Origin: Deltaproteobacteria bacterium
GTDB taxonomy: Bacteria > Desulfobacterota > Desulfuromonadia > Desulfuromonadales > Geopsychrobacteraceae
NCBI GenBank assembly: GCA_024276935.1
Contig: JAJRWH010000002.1
Span: forward strand, 1-44,356
Length of the DNA stretch: 44,356 nt
Direction: 5' to 3'
Shown: positions 16,299 through 25,682 of the stretch, piece by piece
Position numbering within the stretch: the stretch's first letter is position 1
How the letters are laid out: every line of letters starts with the position of its first letter
Position numbers and translations under genes: made by a program
The notes under the pieces: generated by a model
Seen by the model: only the letters and a program-made list of their open reading frames with translations
The model's database searches: none
Told to the model about the DNA's origin: nothing

Positions 16299-16345
16299 GA
16301 GCAGGCTGATAACTGGAGTTTATGAAAAAAACAGGCTTTCTCTGG

Positions 16346-18094
16346 TTACATCCGTTCCAGAGTACCAATTCCCAGCAGGGATAGTCCCTGTTTGAGGATT
16401 CGTGCCGTCAACAGGCAAAGCTGCAAACGACTGTTGCGCTCGGTTTCAGTGTCGGCACCAAGGACAGGGCAGTTTTTATAAAAGCTTGAAAAGCTGCTGG
16501 CCAGGTCATAAAGATAACCACAGAGCAAATGTGGAGTGCCGCGTTCTGCGACTCTGGTCAGTATTTCCGAGAATTGAATCAAGCGGTTCGCCAGTTCCCG
16601 TTCAATTTCTTCGGTCAGGACAATCTCTCCGCTCAAGCTGTTTTCATCAACCTCGGCCTTGCGAAAGATACTGGCAACCCGGGTGTAGGCGTAGAGCATA
16701 TACGGGCCGGTGTCACCTTCGAAACTGATCATATTGTCGAAGCTGAAAAGATAATCACTGCTGCGATTTTTAGCTAAATCGGCATATTTGATTGAAGCAA
16801 TACCGACAACACGTCCTATATCGTCAAGTTCGGAGGCGTCCATTTGCGGATTCTTTTCAGCTACCAGTGCCCGTGCGCGGCTTTCTGCCTCATCGATCAA
16901 ATCGGCCAACTTGGCAACCTTGCCGCTCCGGGTTTTGAATGGTTTGCCATCCTCGCCCATGACGGTTCCAAATCCCATATGTTCAGTCCGGGTTGCCGGA
17001 TCCAGAAAACCAGCTTTGCGAGCGACTGCGAACAATTGCTGAAAATGGAGAGACTGACGGACATCAACAAAATAGAGAATACGCTCAGCAGACAGTTGTT
17101 TTTGCCGATAGCGCAATGCGGCCAGATCAGTTGTTGCGTAGAGATAGCCCCCATCCTTTTTTTGTACAATCATCGGCAGCGGGTTTCCGTCCTGCCCCTT
17201 GAATTCGTCCAGAAAAACACATTTGGCTCCCTGGTCTTCAGTTAGAAGACCCGCCTTGTCCAGATCTGCAATAACCTGCGGCAAATCATCATTGTAGGCA
17301 CTTTCACCATGGACCGCGTCCGGGCCAAGGCTGACCCCGAGACGATCATAAAGCTTTTGACAGTGGCTAAGGGAGATATCCAGAAACTCCCGCCACAGAT
17401 TCAGGCAGGTCGCATCCCCGGATTGCAGATCGACGACCAACTGGCGGGCTCTGGTTGCGAAATCAGGTGATGCGTCAAATTGTTGTTTGGCTTCACGGTA
17501 AAAGCTTTCAAGGTCAGACAGTTCCATGCTGATTTCGCGTCCTTGCTGACGCCGCTCTTCCATTAACGCCAGCAGCATTCCGAACTGGGTTCCCCAATCA
17601 CCAACATGGTTCTGACGGATGACCTTGTGACCCAAAAATTCGAGGGTGCGAGCGACAGCATCACCAATAATAGTAGAGCGCAGATGACCGACGTGCATTT
17701 CTTTGGCAAGGTTGGGGGAGGAGTAGTCAATAACAATATTCTGGGGGCGTTCAACCTGTGCCACGCCCAGACGTGAATCATCCAGAGCATTTTTGACCTG
17801 TCGCGCCAACCAGGTTTCATCAAGAAAGAAATTTATAAATCCGGGCCCGGCAATTTCAACCTTTTTTATCGCCCCCTTGTCAGGCAGCAATGCGACAATC
17901 TTTTCAGCAACCTGCCGTGGATTGGTCCCTGCAGGTTTGGCCAGAGTCAGGGCCAGGTTGGTGGCAAAATCACCATGACTTTTGTCCCTGGTGCGTTCCA
18001 CCGTAAAACGTGGAGTCAGATCGGCTGGAAGAAACTGTTGTTGTTGCAAGACCTCGATAATTTGTTGCAGTTGTTCGCTGACGTATGTTTTCAC
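16346..18094 (-). CDS. argS: Arginyl-tRNA synthetase
   Basis: Class I aminoacyl-tRNA synthetase of 582 aa, full length. The HIGH-type motif appears as [12 protein letters not shown] after the typical S-P-N-L-A-K-E-M. The N-terminal additional domain, the catalytic core and the C-terminal anticodon-binding DALR domain (ending L-G-I-x-x-L-E-R-M) are all present. It charges tRNA-Arg. The start is GTG at 18094 with AGGAG 8 nt upstream. It lies about 130 bp after the HDOD-GGDEF gene on the same strand; that gap shows no gene and no terminator. Confidence 0.97.
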   Translation of the reverse strand: MKTYVSEQLQQIIEVLQQQQFLPADLTPRFTVERTRDKSHGDFATNLALTLAKPAGTNPRQVAEKIVALLPDKGAIKKVEIAGPGFINFFLDETWLARQVKNALDDSRLGVAQVERPQNIVIDYSSPNLAKEMHVGHLRSTIIGDAVARTLEFLGHKVIRQNHVGDWGTQFGMLLALMEERRQQGREISMELSDLESFYREAKQQFDASPDFATRARQLVVDLQSGDATCLNLWREFLDISLSHCQKLYDRLGVSLGPDAVHGESAYNDDLPQVIADLDKAGLLTEDQGAKCVFLDEFKGQDGNPLPMIVQKKDGGYLYATTDLAALRYRQKQLSAERILYFVDVRQSLHFQQLFAVARKAGFLDPATRTEHMGFGTVMGEDGKPFKTRSGKVAKLADLIDEAESRARALVAEKNPQMDASELDDIGRVVGIASIKYADLAKNRSSDYLFSFDNMISFEGDTGPYMLYAYTRVASIFRKAEVDENSLSGEIVLTEEIERELANRLIQFSEILTRVAERGTPHLLCGYLYDLASSFSSFYKNCPVLGADTETERNSRLQLCLLTARILKQGLSLLGIGTLERM

Positions 18095-18224
18095 CAGACA
18101 GACTCCTGTGGAATGATTGATTCGGGTGCTAAAAGCAGCGCATCATTTCATTTTCGGGACGAAAAATCAATTGTGGAGATAGTTTTGAGTGGCGGCAGTT
18201 GCCTGGAGGGATCTTTGTTCGTTT

Positions 18225-19769
18225 TCAGACATCGAGAGGAAGAAGAGTGACACGATTTCGCCCGTTGTTTTTAGATGAGTAGAGCGCCCGGTCGGCCGTA
18301 TCAATAATGAGTCTTTTGTCTATTTTCCCAGCAGTTACCGGGTAACAGGTTCCGCCAACGCTGATTGTGATGCGAACTTCTTTATGGTCGATCAGGGTTG
18401 CCATCTGCTCCACACTGCGGCGCAGACGTTCAGCAAATACTTTAAGGCCTGATTCATCCGTCTCAGGCAAAATAACCGCAAATTCTTCTCCGCCGTAGCG
18501 AGCGACGATATCACTGGGGCGAACCGTTTTCTGCACGATATGAGCAATATTCATCAAAACCAGATCACCATTGGGGTGGCCGTAGGTATCATTGACCTTT
18601 TTAAAAAAATCGAGGTCGAACATGATCAGGGAAAAAGTGGTGCGATAGCGTTCAGCCCGGTCAATCTCGCGATCGACAACTTCCTGAAAGTAGCGGTGGT
18701 TGAAAAGTCCGGTCAGGCCGTCACGAAAGACCAGCTCGCGTAATTTGGAATTTGCTTCGCGAAGTTCTGCGGCAAGGCGGTCTGTTTCTTCCTTCGCTCC
18801 TTTTAGCTCCATGATCAATTGTTCATATGAAAGATTAAGTCGCCCCAGCTCTTCGTTGGCTTCCTGGAGCATCTGTGAATAAGGTTTGAGATCGCAGGGG
18901 TCAATCTCAAAGGTTGTGAGGATATCAATACTGCGACTGGCAACAGCATCGACCAGGTGGAGAATTTTTTCTTCGGACAAGTCAAAGCTCTGCATCAGTT
19001 GTTGTTGGAGAAGACGAACCTTTTCACCGCAATTGGGATCATGGTAGATGGATGAGAGCTCGTCAGCAATCCGGATTAATTCAGCAGAATTCTGATATTC
19101 TTCAGGGGCTTGCTGCGGATCATGCTGATAGCGAATTGTCTGATAGATGGTTGCCGGGAGATCCCAGCGTTCAAGGATTGCAGAACCCATTTCACAATGG
19201 TTGATCCCAAGAAGTCGTGTTTCAACGACGGATGTTGGGTCACCGGAGAGTTTTTTATCTTCAATCACTTTTGAATAAGCATCAGGCATTGCCTGATGTA
19301 AAATCAAAACTCCTATATCGGCGAGCAGGGCAGTAACAAAGGTATCATCACTCTGGTGGCCGATCTGGTCCGCCAGCAGTTCTGCCGCAACCGCAGCGGT
19401 AACAGAGCGTCGCCAGAAATAATCAAAATCAAATCCCTGATCTATCGGTCCGCGCATCTCCTGGGCAATGACAAACGAAAGCGCAATATTTTTCAAAATA
19501 TTTACGCCCAGCACGGTCAGCGCCTTACCTATGCTGGTGACTTCGTACTGCAGCGAATAGAAGCCTGAGTTGGCAACCCGCAACATTTTGGCAGTGAGTG
19601 CGGGGTCGGAAGAGATGATACTTGCCAACTCGGTGAGAGAGGGCTCTTCCTGCTGTACGGCATTAAGAATTTTGACAGCAATTGCCGGAGGGGAGGGAAG
19701 TTTGACACCATCTGCGATCATCTGGTCAATGCGGGCTTGAACGTCTGAGGTTGTCAAGGGGGACTCCAT
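18225..19769 (-). CDS. HDOD-GGDEF protein, probable diguanylate cyclase
   Basis: Protein of 514 aa. Residues about 20-220 form an HDOD domain (opening K-L-P-S-P-P-A-I-A-V-K-I-L). A linker and coiled coil (about 290-345) lead to a C-terminal GGDEF domain with an intact G-G-E-E-F active site at 426-430. R417-P-S-D420 lies exactly five residues before it, matching the RxxD inhibitory site that binds c-di-GMP. The protein should therefore make c-di-GMP with product feedback. It is the third gene of a minus-strand unit whose first gene carries a MshEN-type domain. No clear ribosome site precedes the ATG at 19769, about 90 bp after the previous gene. Confidence 0.93.
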   Translation of the reverse strand: MESPLTTSDVQARIDQMIADGVKLPSPPAIAVKILNAVQQEEPSLTELASIISSDPALTAKMLRVANSGFYSLQYEVTSIGKALTVLGVNILKNIALSFVIAQEMRGPIDQGFDFDYFWRRSVTAAVAAELLADQIGHQSDDTFVTALLADIGVLILHQAMPDAYSKVIEDKKLSGDPTSVVETRLLGINHCEMGSAILERWDLPATIYQTIRYQHDPQQAPEEYQNSAELIRIADELSSIYHDPNCGEKVRLLQQQLMQSFDLSEEKILHLVDAVASRSIDILTTFEIDPCDLKPYSQMLQEANEELGRLNLSYEQLIMELKGAKEETDRLAAELREANSKLRELVFRDGLTGLFNHRYFQEVVDREIDRAERYRTTFSLIMFDLDFFKKVNDTYGHPNGDLVLMNIAHIVQKTVRPSDIVARYGGEEFAVILPETDESGLKVFAERLRRSVEQMATLIDHKEVRITISVGGTCYPVTAGKIDKRLIIDTADRALYSSKNNGRNRVTLLPLDV

Positions 19770-19860
19770 GGATAATTATTAATGATATCTGTGCAGCAAT
19801 TCTAACGAAATTGATTGTTGTTGCAACTGAAAAACTGAGAAAGACAGAGAAGCCAGGTGC

Positions 19861-20655
19861 TCAGTGCCTGGTGCGTCGCGTGATTTCTGTTTTGATCAGG
19901 GATTTTTGTTGTTGAGACAGACGTTGACTGGCGAGTAGCTGTTTCAGTGTCGCAAGGGGGAGTTTCGGCATCCAGAGGGTGAACCAGATTGCCGGAGTCT
20001 GGCGGTTTTTAAGAATTGCCATTCTCAGGTTGGGTCGTTGTTGCCAGCGATTATGCCGGGCGACAATAGAAATGGTTGTTGCCGTAGCCTCACTACCATT
20101 CAGAAATTGAAAAACGGCAGCTTCTTTGAGGCGTGGACTGTTAAGACAGGCTTCAATGGTCCGTGCATCTCCTTCTTTGAGGATCTCTCCGACAATGATT
20201 GATGTCGCACGGCGGGCAAGAGTTATTTTGTTGCCAACTGGAATAGTCGGCAAGCGTTGTAAAATGGCCTGCTCTGCAGCAATTCTGTGGTCAGATGCTG
20301 CTCCGGGGATAAAACAGAGGTCGACCAGTTCAAACAGTCGCAGATTGGGGAGCAGAGTCCGAACCAGGCTGCCGGGTGTTGCCGGGTTTTTGGCAAGAGC
20401 CAGAATCAGGGCATGAGAAAGGGCTTGTTTGCGGTGTTGATAGATCAGCTTGGGAATACTTTCAGAAAGATCGCTTCGCTTCAGAAGTGCCAGCAAATGT
20501 TCATTGTTCAGGTTCGGGTTGTGCAGGAGAGCTTTGAGAATTTCAATATCGGTTTCAAGGACAAGATGAAACAGTTGTGAGGTTGTTGCCGTCAGGGTTG
20601 ACGTCAAACGTTCGGCCTGTGCTGAATTCAGATGATCTGGCCCTGTTTCACCCAT
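19861..20655 (-). CDS. Uncharacterised alpha-helical repeat protein
   Basis: Protein of 264 aa, predicted soluble, with no signal peptide and no membrane segment. It contains repeated helical units of the type L-L-x-N-P-x-L/T-x-x-x-L-x-x-L-L (near residues 43-58, 89-105, 187-199, 228-238), resembling HEAT- or LRV-like repeats that usually bind other proteins. I do not recognise a named family. Its ATG lies 6 bp after the stop codon of the MshEN-domain gene, so the two are almost certainly co-transcribed, and the HDOD-GGDEF gene follows. A scaffold role between the two signalling proteins is a guess from position. Confidence 0.7.
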   Translation of the reverse strand: MGETGPDHLNSAQAERLTSTLTATTSQLFHLVLETDIEILKALLHNPNLNNEHLLALLKRSDLSESIPKLIYQHRKQALSHALILALAKNPATPGSLVRTLLPNLRLFELVDLCFIPGAASDHRIAAEQAILQRLPTIPVGNKITLARRATSIIVGEILKEGDARTIEACLNSPRLKEAAVFQFLNGSEATATTISIVARHNRWQQRPNLRMAILKNRQTPAIWFTLWMPKLPLATLKQLLASQRLSQQQKSLIKTEITRRTRH

Positions 20656-20661
20656 CAGCTT

Positions 20662-21999
20662 TTACCCCATTGTGATTTTATTTTTGAGAATCAGCATTTC
20701 AAAGGCCATAGCCGCTTTTGCGGCCAGTTTCTGGATCTCTGGCAACTGCTGCTGAATGGAGGTATCAGTCTCTTGCAGGTAGAGAATACTGACAAGACGC
20801 CCACGGAGCAAAAGAGGCATCAGCAAAACCATTTCCGGGGGCTGTTGAGTGAAAAAACTGGCGAGGTGGAGGTTGTTGCTGTCATGTGGCAGGGGCCCCA
20901 GATAGCAGGATTTACTGTCTGCAACCGTTTGCAGAATTGAGGGTTGGTTGAGAGGGATTTGCAGCTGTGAAAAGTCGGGCAATGGTTCTCCTGCAAAAGC
21001 CGCTTTCCAGCCGGTTGCGGTTTCTCCCTTGACCATCAACAATGCGACTCCTTTGCCAATGGACGAGAGATAGTCGATGATCGCATCAGCGATATCATCT
21101 CGGTTTTCCGCTGTGAGTAAACTTTTGCAAAGGAGCGCAAAAGGATGCTGCTCTTCGGCACTTAGTTTGGCAACCTCCAGGGTGACCTGTCGATCTGCAC
21201 CTGCTTTTACACTGGCATCAGAAGGGTCTTGACGCAGGTGCTCAGGCATATTGATCAGTTCCTGATATTCGGCATCCGAAAGATCATCGAGAGTGTCCTT
21301 TTCTCCCAGTAACGGCCAGTTTTCTTCGTCGGGATTTGACGTATCGACAATGTCTTCATCGGTCACCTCGAGCAGAGGGGGCTCTGTCCTGGATTGTTTC
21401 CCGGGTGTTTTTGGGGAGGGTGCCGAACGACTTGTCGTTTTGCGTCTTTTGGTCGTTATTCTTTGACTGAGACTGTAGAAACGTGGAGAAAGCTCAAGGT
21501 GATAGTATTTCTGCAAGGCCAGCATCAGGCGAAGTTCGGGGACAACGACCGGAACAATGATGAACCCGAGGCGAAAAGCCAGTGCATCAATTGTTGTCAG
21601 ATTGGTCGGGTCCGACATGGCCAGATAGAGCCTTTTCTTCTCCAGCCTGCAAGGAATAGCCAGATGCTTACAGGCCAGTTTTTGTGGCATCAGGTCAATC
21701 ACTTCAGACGGGATCTTCATCAAAAGCTCTTGTTCAATGTAGGGCAGGTGAAGCTTGCGGCTTAAGGTTCTGGCAATTTCTTCTTCATCCAGATAGCCAA
21801 GCTCGATCAGGCTGGTCCCGATGCGGCCCCCGTAAAGGCACTGGGCCTCAATGGCATCTTCCAGTTGGTCGGCAGTAATCAGCTTTTCTGCGACCAGCAA
21901 CTCTCCCAGACGTTGTGGCATCTTTTGATCCCCTCTTGCTGCAACGACGTCGCCACTCTCACTACTGGTGGCGGTTGAAACAGGTAGCACGGTTGTCAT
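20662..21999 (-). CDS. MshEN (GspE N-terminal) domain protein with a C-terminal GAF-like region
   Basis: Protein of 445 aa. Residues about 28-165 form a MshEN/GspE_N domain: R-L-G-E-L-L-V-A-E-K-L-I-T then Q-L-x-x-A-I-x-A-Q, followed by a second R-I-G-T-S-L-I-E-L-G-Y-L unit. Tandem motifs of this kind bind c-di-GMP in some proteins; the first motif has K where a glycine is usual. A charged low-complexity linker (about 180-265) separates it from a C-terminal domain that looks GAF-like. There is no secretion ATPase domain, so this is not a type II/IV pilus motor. The ATG at 21999 has AGGGG 4 nt upstream. It is the first gene of a unit ending in a diguanylate cyclase. Confidence 0.78.
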   Translation of the reverse strand: MTTVLPVSTATSSESGDVVAARGDQKMPQRLGELLVAEKLITADQLEDAIEAQCLYGGRIGTSLIELGYLDEEEIARTLSRKLHLPYIEQELLMKIPSEVIDLMPQKLACKHLAIPCRLEKKRLYLAMSDPTNLTTIDALAFRLGFIIVPVVVPELRLMLALQKYYHLELSPRFYSLSQRITTKRRKTTSRSAPSPKTPGKQSRTEPPLLEVTDEDIVDTSNPDEENWPLLGEKDTLDDLSDAEYQELINMPEHLRQDPSDASVKAGADRQVTLEVAKLSAEEQHPFALLCKSLLTAENRDDIADAIIDYLSSIGKGVALLMVKGETATGWKAAFAGEPLPDFSQLQIPLNQPSILQTVADSKSCYLGPLPHDSNNLHLASFFTQQPPEMVLLMPLLLRGRLVSILYLQETDTSIQQQLPEIQKLAAKAAMAFEMLILKNKITMG

Positions 22000-22068
22000 C
22001 TTCCCCTCATTTTTCTCTTTATCGAGTCTATCATGAAATTGGTTGTGAATCGCTCTGTGCGTCTCAGC

Positions 22069-22097
22069 AAAATAACATCTGTGTCGCTTTTGATCAA
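22069..22097 (-). promoter_or_regulatory. Candidate promoter for the MshEN/HDOD-GGDEF unit
   Basis: On the minus strand TTGATC (4/6) and TATTTT (4/6) are separated by 17 nt, about 70 nt upstream of the ATG at 21999. Moderate match only. Confidence 0.35.
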
Positions 22098-22254
22098 TCT
22101 CACGCTAAATGTTTTAAAGGGTTGGATACCTGATGCTGTACCGGGTAAAAATATCTGGAACAGGCTGGAAAGATTCAGGATAGGATGATCAGGGCTTTTT
22201 TTATAGTAATGAACAGTCTATACTCTTCGGCTACCTGTCATCGGCTGTCTTCTG

Positions 22255-22286
22255 AGGGGGCGCACAAAGGGTGATTTGTTTCCCCT
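22255..22286 (+). promoter_or_regulatory. Hairpin in the leader of the split methionine synthase operon
   Basis: AGGGG (22255-22259) pairs with CCCCT (22282-22286), and inside it ACAAA pairs with TTTGT around a GGGTGA loop. It ends about 20 nt before the AAGGA ribosome site. A TATACT (22219-22224) without a good -35 could be the -10. I could not match the leader to a SAM, SAH or cobalamin riboswitch consensus. The rest of 22000-22316 shows no gene. Confidence 0.3.
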
Positions 22287-22316
22287 GACTTGAACGTTAC
22301 TTGTAAAGGAATTTCT

Positions 22317-23240
22317 ATGCACTTTACTGACCATCCGGTTTTGATTTTTGATGGTGCCTGTGGCACCAATCTGCAACAGATGTCGATACCTGAGCAGGCT
22401 TGGGGAGGCTGTGAGGGGTGCAACGAGGTCCTCAATCTGTATGCGCCAGAGTTTATCATCCAGTTGCACCAGTCGATGGTTGAGGCCGGGGCCATGGTTA
22501 TAGAAACGGATACCTTTGGTGCTTCAAGCGTCGTTCTTGCCGAGTACGGGATGCAGGATCGGGTCAAGGAAATCAACCGACTTGCGGTTGAAAATGCCCG
22601 GACTGCCATCGCCGGCCATCCCCATAAATATATCGCCGGTTCTGTGGGGCCAGGAACCAAATTGCCAAGCCTGGGTCATATCGAGGTCGAAGAACTGGTG
22701 AAATCGACTCGTGAACAGGTTGAGACTTTACTCGAAGCCGGTGTTGATTGCCTGATTGTGGAAACCTGTCAGGATCTACTGCAAACCAAAACGGCCCTTA
22801 TCAGTATTTTCGAAGTGCTTGCCAGTGGACGTTCCGAGGTGCCGGTACTGGCTTCGGTGACGATCGAGCAGCAGGGAACAATGCTGGTCGGTTCAGACAT
22901 TGCGGCAGTTGTTGCGACTCTTGAACCCTTCAACTTGCTGTCTCTTGGCTTGAACTGTGCGACCGGTCCTCAGGATATGGCAAGTCATATTCGCTATCTG
23001 AGTCAGCATTGGCCCCGGCGGATATCCGTTATCCCCAATCAGGGGTTACCTGAAGTGATCAACGGGCAGACGGTTTATCCCCTCTCACCGGAAGATTTTG
23101 CCAACCAGATGCACCAGTTTGTGACCAGCTACGGTGTCAGCATTGTAGGCGGTTGTTGTGGTACAAGTCCGGCCCATATCAAGGCACTGAGTGCGAAACT
23201 TGCCGATGCTGTCCCTGCTGTGCGCGAGGTGAATCAATGA
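22317..23240 (+). CDS. Homocysteine-binding/methyltransferase half of a split methionine synthase
   Basis: Protein of 307 aa equal to the first domain of MetH. It begins with the F-D-G-A-C-G-T-N-L-Q motif and ends with the zinc site: a cysteine in G-L-N-C-A-T-G-P and the pair in V-G-G-C-C-G-T-S-P. This domain binds homocysteine through zinc and activates its thiol. In the usual MetH it is the N-terminus of one ~1200-aa chain; here it is a separate gene overlapping the rest by 4 bp (ATGA). The ATG at 22317 has AAGGA 6 nt upstream, better than a TTG at 22290. Alone it resembles BHMT/MmuM-type enzymes, but the neighbour makes the split-MetH reading strongest. Confidence 0.9.
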   Translation: MHFTDHPVLIFDGACGTNLQQMSIPEQAWGGCEGCNEVLNLYAPEFIIQLHQSMVEAGAMVIETDTFGASSVVLAEYGMQDRVKEINRLAVENARTAIAGHPHKYIAGSVGPGTKLPSLGHIEVEELVKSTREQVETLLEAGVDCLIVETCQDLLQTKTALISIFEVLASGRSEVPVLASVTIEQQGTMLVGSDIAAVVATLEPFNLLSLGLNCATGPQDMASHIRYLSQHWPRRISVIPNQGLPEVINGQTVYPLSPEDFANQMHQFVTSYGVSIVGGCCGTSPAHIKALSAKLADAVPAVREVNQ

Positions 23241-25669
23241 AAAAGTCGGTTGCCAGCCTCTATCAGGCGGTTGAACTTTGTCAGGATATCCCACCACTTC
23301 TGATTGGTGAACGCTGTAATCCCAACGGCTCCAAGGCCTTTCGTGAGGCGTTACTTGCCGAAGACTGGGATGCCTGTCTTAAAGTAGCCCTCGACCAGGA
23401 AGCCCGCGGCGCCCAGGTTCTTGATCTGTCGGTGGCCTATGCCGGGCGCGATGAAAAAAGTGACATGCTGAAACTGGTTCAGCTTTTTGCGGGTTCCTGC
23501 AAAGCACCATTGATGATCGATTCAACCAGTCCCGAAACGATTGCTGCAACATTGCCGCTCTATCCGGGGCGGGCAATTATCAATTCAATCAATCTGGAAG
23601 ATGGCGGTAAAAATCTTGATGCCATCTGCCGGGTTGCCAAAAAGTATGGTGCCGCCGTCGTTGCCCTGACCATATCCGAAAAAGGAATGGCCCTGACATG
23701 CGATGAAAAGGTCAGGGTTGCCAGGCAGATTCATGATCTTGCAGTCAATACCTACGGCCTCAGATCGCAGGATCTTATCTTTGATCTTCTGACCTTTACC
23801 GTTGGTTCGGGAGATGAAACCATGCGGACCGCAGCAATCGAGACCCTGGAGGCAATCCGTCAGGTAAAAAAGGAATTACCCGAGGTCAGCTTTACTCTGG
23901 GGGTCAGTAACATCTCTTTTGGTTTACGGCCTGCAGCCCGTAAGGTGCTCAATTCAGTTTTTCTCCATGAAGCGGTAGAGGCCGGGCTTGATACGGCCAT
24001 TGTTGATGCGGCCAAAATCCTGCCTCTGGCATCCATCAGCCAGGAGGATCGTGAAGTCTGCTTTGACTTGCTCTACAACCGTGGTGTGGACCCCTTGATG
24101 GCCTTCATTGACCACTTCGAGCAGGCCATAGACGAAGATGACACAGATGATGAAGTAGATGAGCGTCCCGAAGAAATATTGCGCCAGAAACTGCTCAAAG
24201 GGGACAAGGAGGGACTTGAAGATTTATTGACGACCCTGCGTGGGCGCTGGCAGCCACTGGATATTATCAATACCTTGCTGGTTCCGGCGATGCGCGAAGT
24301 CGGTGAGCTGTTTGGGCGGGGAGAGCTGTTACTTCCCTTTGTCCTGCAATCGGCTGAAACTATGAAACAGGCGGTTGCTCAGCTTGAGCCTTTTATGGAA
24401 AAGATTGATGGTGAAGAACAAACCAGTATTCTGTTGGCGACTGTTGCAGGCGATGTGCATGATATTGGTAAAAACCTGGTCGATATCATTCTTTCCAATA
24501 ATGGTTACCGGGTTTACAACATCGGGATTAAGGTTCCAGCTGAAGAAATTATCGCCAGGGCCAGAGAGTTGCAACCTGATGTTATCGGTCTTTCCGGGTT
24601 GTTGGTCAAGTCAGCCTTGCTGATGAAAGAGGATCTTGCCCAGTATCAGGCCGCCGGGCTGACCCAGCCAATCCTTCTTGGTGGCGCGGCTTTAACAGCG
24701 CGCTTTATTGCCGAAGAATGTGCTCCTCGCTATCACTCTCCCGTTGTCTATTGTGCTGACGCTTTTGCCGGGCTCAAGGCTGTGCGCGAGTTTGAGGCGG
24801 GCAAACTTGAATCAACCAAAGTGGAGGCACAAAAAGCAGCTCCCGATTCTCGCCCCGGCCCCAAAATAGAAGTTGAGCGCCAGGTGAGTGTCCCGGAACC
24901 GCCTTTTCTGGGTTCACGCAATCTGCAGATCGATGATCTGGATGTGATACTGCCATTTTTGAACCAGCAAGCCTTGTTTCGGGGCCGTTGGGGATATCGT
25001 CGTGGGAAGCTTTCGGTTGAAGACTACGAACAATTGGTCCAGACCGAGGTTCTGCCAGCCTTTGAGCAGATCAAGGCCGAAGCTCTTGCCGAAGGGCTAT
25101 TGCAGCCCCAGGTGGCTTATGGCTACTTCTCCTGCCACAGTGATGGGAATGAGCTGATTCTGGAGCAGGACGGCAAAAAATATCCGTTTGGTTTTCCCCG
25201 TCAGGGTTTTGCTCCCAATCTGTGTATTGCCGATTTCTTTCGCTCCCGGGACGAAGGGAATGACATCGCCGGACTTTTTGTGGTGACCCTCGGATCGAAA
25301 ATAGCAGAAAAAACCAAAGCTCTTTACGAGGCAGACAGTTACAAGGATTACCTGTTGTGGCATGGGTTCGGCGTTGAATTGACAGATGCTCTGGCGGAGT
25401 ACTGGCATATGCAGATGCGTCAGGAATTGGGTATTTCAAGTGCCGAACCACAGGATGTCAATGGGTTCGTCGTTCAGCAATATCGTGGCAGCCGCTACGG
25501 ATTCGGATATCCGGCTTGCCCTGATCTGGAGTTGCAGCAACCCTTGTTTGAGTTGTTGCAACCAGAGAAGATTGGTATCAGCCTGACAGAGAACTATGAA
25601 ATGGTACCGGAGATGACAACTTCTGCCCTGGTTGCTCATCATCCCCAGGCCAAGTATTTTGCCGTATAG
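23237..25669 (+). CDS. metH: Cobalamin-dependent methionine synthase lacking the N-terminal homocysteine domain
   Basis: Protein of 810 aa containing MetH domains two to four. A pterin-binding domain for methyltetrahydrofolate (about 18-280; I-G-E-R-C-N-P-N-G and M-I-D-S-T), a cobalamin cap and binding module (about 310-520) with the cobalt-ligand H408 in G-D-V-H-D-I-G-K-N, and a C-terminal activation domain (about 560-810) with R-G-S-R-Y-G-F-G-Y-P-A-C-P-D for S-adenosylmethionine. It moves the methyl group from methyl-THF through cobalamin to homocysteine held by the preceding gene product. The acidic linker D-E-D-D-T-D-D-E at about 299-306 looks like an insertion. The ATG overlaps the preceding stop by 4 bp, so expression should be coupled. 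Confidence 0.94.
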   Translation: MKKSVASLYQAVELCQDIPPLLIGERCNPNGSKAFREALLAEDWDACLKVALDQEARGAQVLDLSVAYAGRDEKSDMLKLVQLFAGSCKAPLMIDSTSPETIAATLPLYPGRAIINSINLEDGGKNLDAICRVAKKYGAAVVALTISEKGMALTCDEKVRVARQIHDLAVNTYGLRSQDLIFDLLTFTVGSGDETMRTAAIETLEAIRQVKKELPEVSFTLGVSNISFGLRPAARKVLNSVFLHEAVEAGLDTAIVDAAKILPLASISQEDREVCFDLLYNRGVDPLMAFIDHFEQAIDEDDTDDEVDERPEEILRQKLLKGDKEGLEDLLTTLRGRWQPLDIINTLLVPAMREVGELFGRGELLLPFVLQSAETMKQAVAQLEPFMEKIDGEEQTSILLATVAGDVHDIGKNLVDIILSNNGYRVYNIGIKVPAEEIIARARELQPDVIGLSGLLVKSALLMKEDLAQYQAAGLTQPILLGGAALTARFIAEECAPRYHSPVVYCADAFAGLKAVREFEAGKLESTKVEAQKAAPDSRPGPKIEVERQVSVPEPPFLGSRNLQIDDLDVILPFLNQQALFRGRWGYRRGKLSVEDYEQLVQTEVLPAFEQIKAEALAEGLLQPQVAYGYFSCHSDGNELILEQDGKKYPFGFPRQGFAPNLCIADFFRSRDEGNDIAGLFVVTLGSKIAEKTKALYEADSYKDYLLWHGFGVELTDALAEYWHMQMRQELGISSAEPQDVNGFVVQQYRGSRYGFGYPACPDLELQQPLFELLQPEKIGISLTENYEMVPEMTTSALVAHHPQAKYFAV

Positions 25670-25682
25670 GCGGAGGAAAACA

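Larger units (their letters stand above)
15984..16345. other. Gene-free interval between convergent genes; possible small RNA or long 3' UTR
   Basis: No convincing coding region lies in these 362 bp. It contains a weak hairpin at about 16012-16055 (GCCCG/CGGGC outer arms), a direct TGTGA repeat near 16083-16096, a minus-strand terminator (16184-16214) and two tandem plus-strand terminators (16234-16298). The plus-strand terminators lie 250 nt after the regulator stop codon, which suggests either a long 3' UTR or an independent small RNA ending at 16298. No clear promoter was found inside. Confidence 0.5.

Noticed and set aside
16117-16345. Minus-strand reading frame after argS with a stretch F-L-G-I-R-I-S-N-L-G resembling the end of DinB polymerases
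   Set aside because: Only ten residues look similar, the frame begins inside argS, and the argS terminator hairpin lies within it. Chance similarity is more likely than a dinB remnant.
22000-22316. SAM, SAH or cobalamin riboswitch before the methionine synthase genes
   Set aside because: Expected from function, but I could not match any of the conserved cores; only a simple hairpin is visible.
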